A stretch of 6,259 nucleotides of DNA from an uncultured Chloroflexaceae bacterium (GCA_937141995.1 CAKZQX010000790.1:1-6259); one strand, 5' to 3'; counted from the first letter of the stretch, positions 1 through 5,318 are shown. Notes: generated from the letters alone by a model not told the origin. A program made the numbers and translations.

Positions 1-624
1 GGTAGGCTCTGCCGGCGTGGGAGCAGCGGTTCCGCCTGTGGTCACCAGCGGGAGGTAAAGTTGCGTGGTTGCTACCGGAGCAGTGTGAGTGGTTGTACGT
101 GGCAACGCCGTCGGCACCGGGGTCGCGTGCGGCGCGGGCGTAGCGGTCGGGTCCGGGGTCTGGCTTTCAACCGGAGTGGACGACGTGAGCAGATCATCGC
201 GGGCGGCAGCCTGGGCCATGGAAGGACGCACGTCAGGCGCGGGCGGGTTACTGGCATTCCCGGCGAGGGATTGCGTCACAAAACCGGGCAGCATGGATAG
301 GGGATCACCCGCTGTGCGCCGGCGGCGTGACTGCGGGAAGGACATTCGATCCGCCGACTGTATCTGGTTCATCGGTGGGGCATGCACTGTCAGGTCCGGA
401 AACCCGGCGGGATTGGCATGGATTCCCGTCAAATCATGCATACTACCGGCCGCACCCTGACCCGACACCGGCATATCCAGATCTGCCGGCGGAGATGCCA
501 CCGCCGGGTAGGACTGGGCAGCATTGTCCGGGTGGGCCTGGGTGGTAGCGGGAAGCAGGATACTCTGACCGATGAGCGTAATGAGGACGAGCAGATGGAC
601 CAGACGAAAGCTGCGATGACTCAT
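1..624 (-). CDS. Secreted Pro/Thr-rich protein, N-terminal 208 codons (C-terminus beyond left edge)
   Basis: An open frame runs leftward from the ATG at 622-624 to position 1 without a stop, so only the N-terminal 208 residues are present. The protein begins MSHRSFRLVHLLVLITLIGQ: a short basic n-region, a hydrophobic core to about residue 25, and a likely signal peptidase I site after ATTQA (residues 26-30). The rest is low-complexity Pro/Ala/Thr/Ser sequence with a basic SRRRR patch near residue 100. Towards the edge a TPDPTATPAPHATPVP linker is followed by LYLPLV, a motif frequent in exported Chloroflexota proteins. An AGGGG Shine-Dalgarno-like run lies about 7 nt before the ATG. It is divergent from the MmyB-type regulator, a plausible controller. 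Any catalytic or binding domain would lie outside the window, so no function is assigned. Export is well supported by the sequence. Confidence 0.8.
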   Translation of the reverse strand, partial: MSHRSFRLVHLLVLITLIGQSILLPATTQAHPDNAAQSYPAVASPPADLDMPVSGQGAAGSMHDLTGIHANPAGFPDLTVHAPPMNQIQSADRMSFPQSRRRRTAGDPLSMLPGFVTQSLAGNASNPPAPDVRPSMAQAAARDDLLTSSTPVESQTPDPTATPAPHATPVPTALPRTTTHTAPVATTQLYLPLVTTGGTAAPTPAEPT

Positions 625-676
625 GATGACCCCTATGCGTCGGTGTGGATGTCGGATATGCTGCCTGCGGCGTACA

Positions 677-695
677 TGGTTAAAATCTGGTTAAA
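677..695 (-). promoter_or_regulatory. Tandem 8-bp direct repeat, 11-bp period, upstream of the secreted-protein gene
   Basis: TGGTTAAA occurs at 677-684 and again at 688-695, exactly 11 bp apart. Read towards the secreted-protein gene this is two TTTAACCA units on the same helix face, about 55-70 bp before its ATG. Direct repeats with this period are typical of OmpR/PhoB-family response-regulator sites. No good -35 for the leftward gene is visible, which would suit an activator-dependent promoter. The family assignment is inference only. Confidence 0.3.
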
Positions 696-747
696 GAACC
701 GATACTGATGGTGGGGATTTCTCTATCGGTTTGACCACAGGAAATCC

Positions 748-775
748 TTGACATATCGTACGACATACCTATAGT
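748..775 (+). promoter_or_regulatory. Sigma70-type promoter of the MmyB-type regulator
   Basis: A perfect -35 TTGACA (748-753) and a -10 TATAGT (770-775) are separated by 16 bp, predicting a start near 782 and a leader of roughly 48 nt before the ATG at 831. The spacer contains a near-palindrome, ATATCGTACGACAT (753-766, one mismatched pair around TCGTACGA). Just upstream of the -35, GGATTTC (715-721) and GAAATCC (741-747) form an inverted repeat. Either dyad could be an operator for the regulator encoded downstream. Confidence 0.65.
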
Positions 776-830
776 AGTTGAGAAGATATGTAGTTATCGG
801 AGGATAGCCAATCAGGGGAGAAAAACTCCT

Positions 831-1664
831 ATGATAAACAGCATACGCCTCAGCGAATTGGGGGCGTTTATCCGCAGCCGTCGGGATAATCTGTCTCCGG
901 AAGAGATTGGTATTACGCATGTGACCGGACGGCGCAGTCGCCGGACAAAGGGACTGCGTCGGGAGGAAGTGGCTGCCCTGGCGGGGATCTCCGTCGATTG
1001 GTACACCCTGATTGAACAGGGCCATGCAAAACCATCGGTGCAGGTGTTGGACCAGCTTGCTGATACGCTGCGCTTCACGCCGGAAGAACGGATCCATCTC
1101 TACCATCTGGCCGGGTTGGTCTGGCCGCGTGCGCTGCTACCGACTGCCGAGCAGGTACCCCCGGCGCTGCTGCGTGTGCTGGACTATCTGCATCCCTGTC
1201 CGGCCTATGTGCTGGGGCGCTGCTGGGATCTGCTGCGCTGGAACCAGGCGGCGGCGGTCGTGTTTGCCACGTTGCTGCAGGTGGCTGATGCGGAGCGCAA
1301 CCTGCTGTATCAGGTCTTTACCAACCCGGAGGTCCAGCGGCAGATGCTCATCTGGGAAGAGACGGCGCACCAGATGACCCGACAGTTTCGCCGGGATTAC
1401 GGGCAGCATGTGGGCGATCCCGCCTTTGTGCGCCTGATCGACGAGCTGGAACATGCCAGTTCGCAGTTTACCGACTGGTGGCAGACCCAGGCGATTGAGG
1501 CTCCCACCGCGATCCGGCAGGAGTTGGCGCATCCACACCTTGGCCGTCTGCTGCTGGAACAGACCACCTATGCCACGCTGGATGCCGCCGGGCTGCGCCT
1601 GGTGTTGCAGGTGCCGCTGAATGCGGCGACATCCCGTACGCTCCAGCAGATCCAGGAGGCGTAG
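831..1664 (+). CDS. Helix-turn-helix regulator with MmyB-like ligand-binding domain
   Basis: A 277-residue cytoplasmic transcription factor. Residues 7-95 form the XRE-type DNA-binding part with the hallmark GRRSRRTKGLRREEVAALAG and WYTLIEQG segments. Residues 105-265 match the MmyB-like ligand-binding domain: PAYVLGRCWDLLRWNQAAAVVF, RNLLYQVF, GDPAFVRLIDEL, the SSQFTDWW stretch and a C-terminal HPHLGRLLL. The length is typical for this family, and both domains are complete. The ATG at 831 follows GGGGAG (815-820) at about 10 nt; the SD can pair with CTCC just before the start, a weak possible translational control. These regulators often control a divergent neighbour, here the secreted-protein gene, as well as themselves. 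The ligand is unknown. The gene looks intact and its family assignment is secure; the target is inferred from position. Confidence 0.9.
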   Translation: MINSIRLSELGAFIRSRRDNLSPEEIGITHVTGRRSRRTKGLRREEVAALAGISVDWYTLIEQGHAKPSVQVLDQLADTLRFTPEERIHLYHLAGLVWPRALLPTAEQVPPALLRVLDYLHPCPAYVLGRCWDLLRWNQAAAVVFATLLQVADAERNLLYQVFTNPEVQRQMLIWEETAHQMTRQFRRDYGQHVGDPAFVRLIDELEHASSQFTDWWQTQAIEAPTAIRQELAHPHLGRLLLEQTTYATLDAAGLRLVLQVPLNAATSRTLQQIQEA

Positions 1665-1745
1665 TGGGTGTGCGGTGCGTTTCGACACCAGCACAAAGGC
1701 GGTGAGGTGAACCTTCCGGCAGGTGCCGATCGCTATGCATGGTGG

Positions 1746-1805
1746 CGGGGCAGGGGGACCATCCATCTGTTGCCATTACCTTACCCGCTGCCCCGTCCTG
1801 GTCCC
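1746..1805. other. Interleaved inverted repeats between convergent genes
   Basis: In the 199-bp gap between the MmyB-type gene and the XRE gene of cassette 1, CGGGGCAG (1746-1753) is complementary to CTGCCCCG (1788-1795), and GGGACCA (1755-1761) to TGGTCCC (1799-1805). The two pairings interleave and could form an H-type pseudoknot or alternative hairpins in RNA from either strand. There is no U-run of an intrinsic terminator. GC-rich composition makes chance pairing possible. I see no gene in this gap. Confidence 0.25.
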
Positions 1806-1863
1806 TACCCTCCTATCTTTTGAGATGTGGGGAAAGGTTCATCTCTGGGGAACAGGAGAGCAC

Positions 1864-2199
1864 TCACGCGGGAGGCGTCTGGTCAAGCTCTGCCTGGAGC
1901 GTTTCCAGGTAGAAGCGCACTTCACGCGCCAGGTCCGGTGCGCGCACCAACTGGTCAATCAGTTCCACATCCGTCCCATCGGGAACCAGCAGCACCAGTG
2001 GAGAAATCTCCAGCGCCGCGGCAATCGCGGCCAACCGCGCCAGCGTGAGCGGACGTCGCCCATATTCGTAGTTGATCAGCGTATCGGCAGGCCAGTCAAG
2101 GCGTTGCGCCAGTGCCGCTGCAGTCAGGCCGGCCGCCCGACGCATGTCCCGGATGCGCCGCCCGACGCGCTCATTCACCTCGTGAGCAGCAAACGTCAT
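1864..2199 (-). CDS. Cassette 1 XRE-family repressor
   Basis: A 111-residue protein with a Cro/CI-type helix-turn-helix at about residues 12-68: RIRDMRRAAGLTAAALAQRL for helices 1-2, the recognition region WPADTLINYEYGRR, then LTLARLAAIAAALEISP. The C-terminal 40 residues (VELIDQLVRAPDLAREVRFYLETL) are predicted helical and are conserved in the cassette 2 XRE, so they may be a dimerisation or partner-binding segment. Its ATG overlaps the stop of the preceding antirepressor-like gene in an ATGA. No strong Shine-Dalgarno is visible, so translation is probably coupled to that gene. As second gene of the operon it is the likely binder of the three TTGTTCA-N3-TGAACAA palindromes at the promoter, giving negative autoregulation. 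Family assignment is firm; the operator match is inferred from genomic position. Confidence 0.85.
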   Translation of the reverse strand: MTFAAHEVNERVGRRIRDMRRAAGLTAAALAQRLDWPADTLINYEYGRRPLTLARLAAIAAALEISPLVLLVPDGTDVELIDQLVRAPDLAREVRFYLETLQAELDQTPPA

Positions 2200-3059
2200 A
2201 GATCAAGCTCGCTTTGCTCAGGAATGTCCAGGTCCATACCCGTCATCTGGTGATACGCGGTGCGGACAAAGGCTACCGCTTCGGCATACTGGCCGGCGGG
2301 GAGATCTTCATACCGTGCAATGCGAAAGCGGGCTTTGACCGCTGCCCAACATGCAGCATAGGGATTGTGCGTGGATTGGGGATCCCGTTCGGCACGCGCA
2401 GCGCCCCATGCCTGCACCAGGGTGTAGAGATAGCCGCGTTGCGCGGGTGAGATTGCCTGCCCAGAGCGCACCTCCAACGCCCGGACCCGCGCATCCAGGT
2501 CACGCCAGGCTTGCCGCGCTTTGTCCTGGCTTGCTTCCATGCGGGCTTGCCGTTCGGCCAGGTCATGGAGTGCAGGCTCGATCTGGTCAAGGTCGCGGAG
2601 GTCTTCGATCTGGCGACTGGATTGTTCGGGGAGGCCGGAGGTGCGCGCGAAGGCAGCGTAAATCTCCGTAATGAGATAGCGCCGCAGATGCCGCAGGCGC
2701 CCTTTCACTGCGGCTTTGGTCCGCCGGGTGTTGACCGTCACAAACCAGAGCGGACAGCGATCCAGTTGCAGGAAATATTGCGCTTTTACCCCATAGCCTG
2801 TGTCTATGTCAGCCTGAACCAGCCCTTCGTTCAGATTCTCATGCGCTCGGATACGGCGCACTTGCGCTGCCGGCACCAGTTCAACAATCGTGCAGAGATC
2901 CTTCACCGCCAGATAGATCAGCCCATCCGGGGCACGAACCGCCAGGACGACCTGATCAACGAAGGTGACTGGCAGTCGTTCATGCACGGGTATGTGTGGT
3001 ACATCGTCTGGCGTCGTGTCGGCTTCCGGCGTGTTCTCAGTATGGTCCGCATCAGTCAT
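2196..3059 (-). CDS. Cassette 1 phage-antirepressor-like protein (P22_AR_N plus ORF6C-like)
   Basis: A 287-residue protein in three parts. After an acidic, disordered start, residues 29-140 match the P22 antirepressor N-terminal domain (LPVTFVDQVVLAVRAPDGL, the QVRRIRAH segment, LDRCPLWFVTVN, RRYLITEIYAAF). Residues 150-200 are charged and helical, probably a coiled coil, with the SQDKARQAWRDL segment identical in the paralogue. Residues 205-275 resemble the ORF6C domain of phage antirepressors (QRGYLYTLVQAW, CWAAVKARFRIARYEDLP). In phages such proteins inactivate a repressor by direct contact. Here the gene is first in a two-gene operon with an XRE protein, and no phage genes are nearby. The ATG at 3057-3059 has AAGGA 9 nt upstream. 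It ends PEQSELDL, shared with the paralogue (PEQSELPL). Domain calls are confident; antirepressor activity is inference. Confidence 0.85.
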   Translation of the reverse strand: MTDADHTENTPEADTTPDDVPHIPVHERLPVTFVDQVVLAVRAPDGLIYLAVKDLCTIVELVPAAQVRRIRAHENLNEGLVQADIDTGYGVKAQYFLQLDRCPLWFVTVNTRRTKAAVKGRLRHLRRYLITEIYAAFARTSGLPEQSSRQIEDLRDLDQIEPALHDLAERQARMEASQDKARQAWRDLDARVRALEVRSGQAISPAQRGYLYTLVQAWGAARAERDPQSTHNPYAACWAAVKARFRIARYEDLPAGQYAEAVAFVRTAYHQMTGMDLDIPEQSELDL

Positions 3060-3075
3060 GTGATACCGTCCTTAG

Positions 3076-3092
3076 TTGTTCACACTGAACAA
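3076..3092. promoter_or_regulatory. Cassette 1 operator O1
   Basis: A perfect 17-bp dyad, TTGTTCA-CAC-TGAACAA, lies 8 bp downstream of the -10 of the cassette 1 promoter and covers the predicted transcription start and early leader. A protein bound here would block initiation. Best copy of the three-site family. Confidence 0.75.
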
Positions 3093-3100
3093 TTTTTTCT

Positions 3101-3129
3101 ACTATAGCAGCATTCACAACCGATGTCAA
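3101..3129 (-). promoter_or_regulatory. Sigma70-type promoter of cassette 1
   Basis: On the minus strand a perfect -35 TTGACA (plus coordinates 3124-3129) is followed after exactly 17 bp by the -10 TATAGT (3101-3106). The predicted start is near 3094, giving a leader of about 35 nt to the ATG at 3059. O1 sits over the start and O2 7 bp upstream of the -35, so this strong promoter is flanked by candidate repressor sites. Confidence 0.75.
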
Positions 3130-3136
3130 TCAGGAG

Positions 3137-3153
3137 TTGTTCTCTATGAACAA
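3137..3153. promoter_or_regulatory. Cassette 1 operator O2
   Basis: TTGTTCT-CTA-TGAACAA matches the 17-bp consensus with one mismatch at the seventh position of the left arm. Its centre is 61 bp from that of O1, just upstream of the -35 box. Confidence 0.65.
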
Positions 3154-3192
3154 GAAGCTGGTAACCATATGTGCGTCAGCCGGCCGGAAAAT

Positions 3193-3209
3193 ATGTTCAG
3201 CGTGAACAA
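3193..3209. promoter_or_regulatory. Cassette 1 operator O3
   Basis: ATGTTCA-GCG-TGAACAA matches the consensus with only the outermost left base changed. Its centre is 56 bp beyond that of O2. Placed well upstream of the promoter, it suits cooperative binding or DNA looping with O1 and O2. Confidence 0.65.
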
Positions 3210-3214
3210 GTGAT

Positions 3215-3258
3215 CCGGGGTGTAAAAACATACGTACACGAAGGTTTTTACACCCCGG
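3215..3258. repeat. Perfect 15-bp inverted repeat, 14-bp loop
   Basis: CCGGGGTGTAAAAAC (3215-3229) and GTTTTTACACCCCGG (3244-3258) are exact inverted copies around a 14-bp loop. The right arm reads in frame with the PPC remnant (FLHPG), whereas the left arm lies where recognisable domain sequence has stopped. This suggests an inverted duplication at a rearrangement junction, or the end of a small mobile element. No U-run follows on either strand, so an ordinary terminator is less likely. Confidence 0.7.
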
Positions 3259-3742
3259 GGAGGCGTTAACGGTTGACCTGGAGGTGATGAGTGGGGATGC
3301 TGACCTGTATGTCTGGTCATCACAGGCTGGCAGTTCGAAGTGGGTCAGCAACCGGGCTGACGGGAACGAGCAGGTCATCATCCCGGCAGATGCGGTGGTA
3401 GCAGGTACGTATCAGGTGGAGGTTCACGGCTTGAGCACAGCCGAGTATCGGCTGCAGGTGAATGCCGATCCGGCGATGGTGACGCTGCTGCAGGCAGCAG
3501 CCGAGGTGAGCGAGTTCACGGATGCCACGAAGGAGCAGCCGGAGGAACCAGTGGTACCAGTAGACAGTCTGCCCGAGGAGGACTGGATGGGGATGCCGCC
3601 TCTGCCTGCGCCGCCGATGCCCACCAACACACAGACTTCCCTATTATCTGCCGCTCGTCGTGAGACGGTAGGGCACAACCTGATGCATCCTGTTGATGTC
3701 AGTCAATACGTTTGTCCGGAGTATACCAAGCAAAACAAGTAA
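3245..3742 (+). pseudogene. 5'-truncated remnant of a PPC-domain (pre-peptidase C-terminal) protein
   Basis: The frame is open from 3206 to the TAA at 3740-3742. Recognisable sequence begins at about 3245 with HPGEALTVDLEV, then SGDADLYVWSS and AGTYQVEVHGLSTAEYRLQV, the pattern of the bacterial PPC domain, a beta-sandwich usually at the C-terminus of secreted peptidases. It is followed by an Ala/Glu-rich stretch and a Pro-rich PPLPAPPMP tail. The homology starts upstream of the first usable start (GTG at 3284, ATG at 3287), and no ATG, GTG or TTG lies in frame between 3206 and 3284. GGAGG sits only 2 nt before the ATG at 3287, too close to serve it. There is no signal peptide or catalytic domain. 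I therefore read it as the tail of a larger exported protein whose 5' part was lost. A short expressed protein from 3284 cannot be excluded. Confidence 0.6.
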
Positions 3743-3825
3743 CAGGACGCATCGCTCCATATCCTAATTGATATTTCACTACCTCCTCGCTATTCCTGAG
3801 GTTCGTAATCCCATCTGAACAACGG

Positions 3826-3848
3826 CAGGTGCGAAATTTTCGCACCTG
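3826..3848. terminator. 23-bp palindrome between convergent genes, possible bidirectional terminator
   Basis: CAGGTGCGAAA and TTTCGCACCTG form perfect 11-bp arms around a single central T. It lies 23 bp beyond the stop of the cassette 2 XRE gene and about 84 bp beyond the PPC remnant, the usual place for a shared terminator. No U-run follows the stem on either strand, so it could instead be a protein-binding dyad. Nothing else is seen in the 129-bp gap. Confidence 0.45.
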
Positions 3849-3871
3849 AACCAGAGACGACACCGTCCCCC

Positions 3872-4204
3872 TCACTCCACCGGCTCCGGCAGCGGATCGT
3901 CCAGCGTCTCCAGCACCATCTGTACCTGGAGGCACAGATCCAGGTTATCCGCCAGGGCATCAACAATGCTCGCTGCTTCCAGTGGCTCAATCAGCAACGA
4001 CGCCGGCGTACGTTGAAGGGCTGCTGCAATCTCATACAGGCGGCTCACGGGCAAGGAGCGCCGCCCGACCTCGTAATTCGACAACGTGGTGTGCGGCCAA
4101 CCTAGCCGCGCCGCCAGATCGCGCACCGTCAGACCCGCCGCCTGTCGCGCCGCAGCAATCCGCTGCCCGATCTGCTGGTCAACCGAGGAGGTGTCGCTAT
4201 GCAT
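3872..4204 (-). CDS. Cassette 2 XRE-family repressor
   Basis: A 110-residue paralogue of the cassette 1 XRE protein. The helix-turn-helix spans about residues 12-68: RIAAARQAAGLTVRDLAARL, the recognition region WPHTTLSNYEVGRR, then LPVSRLYEIAAAL. The helical C-terminus (IVDALADNLDLCLQVQMVLETL) aligns with that of the paralogue. The recognition region differs (HTT..S versus ADT..I, V versus Y), in keeping with the different palindrome at this operon's promoter. Its ATG at 4202-4204 overlaps the preceding gene by 8 bp and has GGAG 7 nt upstream, so it can be initiated directly as well as by coupling. It is the likely autorepressor acting on the TTGTCGTCA-N3-TGACGACAA sites. Family firm; target inferred. 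Confidence 0.85.
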   Translation of the reverse strand: MHSDTSSVDQQIGQRIAAARQAAGLTVRDLAARLGWPHTTLSNYEVGRRSLPVSRLYEIAAALQRTPASLLIEPLEAASIVDALADNLDLCLQVQMVLETLDDPLPEPVE

Positions 4205-5084
4205 CGGGTGACTCCAGCGGTAGTTCGGACTGCTCAGGCAGATCTAGATCGGAGCCGGTGAGCTTGCGATAGGCGTCCCGTACAAACCTGACGCAGTCGT
4301 CGTACTGCTTCGCGGAGATATCCTCATAACGCGCCACCTGATAGCGCCGCTTGATGGTCGCCCAGCAGGCTTGGGTCGCCGCTGCCCGCGACAGCCGGGG
4401 TTCCTGGGCAACCTTCGCCTCGGCCCAGGCTTGCACCATCTGGTAGATATACCCACGCTGCCGGCGCGTGATGCTCCTGCCAACCTGCTGCTCCAGCTCC
4501 GCCACGCGCCCGACAATCGAGCGTATCTGATCGGTGAGGTCGCGCCACGCCTGCCGCGCTTTGTCCTGGCTGGTTTCCAGCGATTGCTGCCGATCTGCCA
4601 ACTCGGTGAGGGCCGTGTCCATGCGGCGCAGCTCGTCGAGGTCTTCGATCTGGTGGCTCGCCTCTGGCAGTCCGGTCAGGCGGCTGAAGGCTGCATACAC
4701 CTCGCGGATGATGTAGCGCTGGAAGTAGGCCAGCCGCTCGCGGACGGCGTCGGTCGTCCGCGCCGTGTTGATCATCAGCAGCCAGGTTGGTACGCGCTCC
4801 AGTTCGAGAAAGTCCTGGGCCTGACTGCCGCCCGCCGTCTCCACCCGAAACCGCGCCAGTCCCTCGCGCAGCACAGGATGGGTACGGATGCGCCGCATCT
4901 GGGAGGAGTGTTGCAAGCCCGTTGCATCGTTGAGATCGCGGATCGCCAGATAGATGCTGCCATTGTCGCGGCGTACCGCGAGCACGGCATGATCGAAAAA
5001 GGTGATCGGCAGCTGCTCCACCGGCGTGAGGATCGGGATGTCCTCCTCTGGAGTGCCCGCCTGCTGCGGAGTATCATCGGCCAT
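4197..5084 (-). CDS. Cassette 2 phage-antirepressor-like protein (P22_AR_N plus ORF6C-like)
   Basis: A 295-residue paralogue of the cassette 1 antirepressor-like protein, same domain order. Residues 25-133 match P22_AR_N (LPITFFDHAVLAVRRDNGSI, QMRRIRTHPVLREGL, VPTWLLMINTARTT, RYIIREVYAAF). Residues 145-203 form a probable coiled coil, about eight residues longer than in the paralogue. Residues 207-277 are ORF6C-like (RQRGYIYQMVQAW, CWATIKRRYQVARYEDIS). I chose the ATG at 5082-5084 (MADDTPQQ). The frame remains open to an ATG at 5201, but that would place the promoter and main operator inside the gene, and AGAGGA lies 10 nt before 5084. As first gene of the operon it probably modulates the co-encoded XRE repressor; that role is inferred from phage antirepressors. 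SQDKARQAWRDL is identical in both copies. Confidence 0.85.
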   Translation of the reverse strand: MADDTPQQAGTPEEDIPILTPVEQLPITFFDHAVLAVRRDNGSIYLAIRDLNDATGLQHSSQMRRIRTHPVLREGLARFRVETAGGSQAQDFLELERVPTWLLMINTARTTDAVRERLAYFQRYIIREVYAAFSRLTGLPEASHQIEDLDELRRMDTALTELADRQQSLETSQDKARQAWRDLTDQIRSIVGRVAELEQQVGRSITRRQRGYIYQMVQAWAEAKVAQEPRLSRAAATQACWATIKRRYQVARYEDISAKQYDDCVRFVRDAYRKLTGSDLDLPEQSELPLESPDA

Positions 5085-5103
5085 CTGTTGCTCGTCCTCT
5101 TGC

Positions 5104-5124
5104 TTGTCGTCAATATGGCGACAA
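5104..5124. promoter_or_regulatory. Cassette 2 operator O1
   Basis: A 21-bp dyad, TTGTCGTCA-ATA-TGGCGACAA, has 9-bp arms with one mismatched pair. It begins 2 bp downstream of the -10 and covers the predicted start near 5120, the same arrangement as O1 of cassette 1. Confidence 0.75.
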
Positions 5125-5126
5125 CC

Positions 5127-5155
5127 AGCATACCATACACGCACATGCGTGTCAA
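5127..5155 (-). promoter_or_regulatory. Sigma70-type promoter of cassette 2, extended -10
   Basis: On the minus strand TTGACA (5150-5155) is followed after exactly 17 bp by TATGCT (5127-5132), preceded by an extended -10 TGG. The spacer and -35 hold a 7-bp-arm dyad, ACACGCA-CA-TGCGTGT (5137-5152). A degenerate copy of the operator (5149-5169: TGTC at left, TGACGAC at right) overlaps the -35. The leader is about 36 nt to the ATG at 5084. Confidence 0.75.
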
Positions 5156-5246
5156 GGCGCTGACGACCTGTGAAGAACAGAGGATACACACTGAACCGCA
5201 TCCTGATACGGTAGAGTCAGTCTGCGGTGTGATATATCTCAAGTGT

Positions 5247-5267
5247 TTGTTGTCATATTGACGACAA
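5247..5267. promoter_or_regulatory. Cassette 2 operator O2 (upstream)
   Basis: TTGTTGTCA-TAT-TGACGACAA is the same 21-bp dyad in opposite orientation, with one mismatched pair at a different place from O1. The two sites therefore define a consensus with perfect 9-bp arms. Its centre is 143 bp from that of O1, a distance compatible with looping. Confidence 0.7.
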
Positions 5268-5292
5268 AGGGGTGTTCGTATGAGCACCCCTT
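5267..5292 (-). terminator. Strong hairpin abutting cassette 2 O2, possible terminator
   Basis: AAGGGGTGTTC and GAGCACCCCTT form an 11-bp stem (one G-U pair) closed by GTAT. Read leftward, it is followed by a weak U-stretch (CUUUGU), so it might end transcripts arriving from the gene at 5608-6084 before they reach the cassette 2 promoter. Its left edge touches O2. Confidence 0.4.
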
Positions 5293-5318
5293 GCATCTGT
5301 CACGCCGGAGCTGCGCAT

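Noticed and set aside
89..708. Several overlapping plus-strand frames of 73-123 codons
   Set aside because: Mutually overlapping, low-complexity and opposite the signal-peptide-bearing secreted-protein gene, which explains the region better.
1137..1766. Minus-strand open frame of 209 codons
   Set aside because: Antisense shadow of the MmyB-type regulator, whose domains are clear on the plus strand.
2511..3107. Plus-strand open frame of 198 codons
   Set aside because: Antisense shadow of the cassette 1 antirepressor gene, running through its promoter.
3816..3822. TGAACAA half-site downstream of the PPC remnant
   Set aside because: There is no left arm at the required spacing, so a lone 7-mer match is probably chance.
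5085..5201. N-terminal extension of the cassette 2 antirepressor to an ATG at 5201
   Set aside because: It would cover the -35, -10 and main operator, has no similarity to the paralogue, and a better ribosome-binding site precedes 5084.
4371..5261. Long plus-strand open frame of 296 codons
   Set aside because: It lies opposite the cassette 2 antirepressor gene, has no recognisable domain or ribosome-binding site, and runs through the cassette 2 promoter and operators. It is a shadow in GC-rich DNA.
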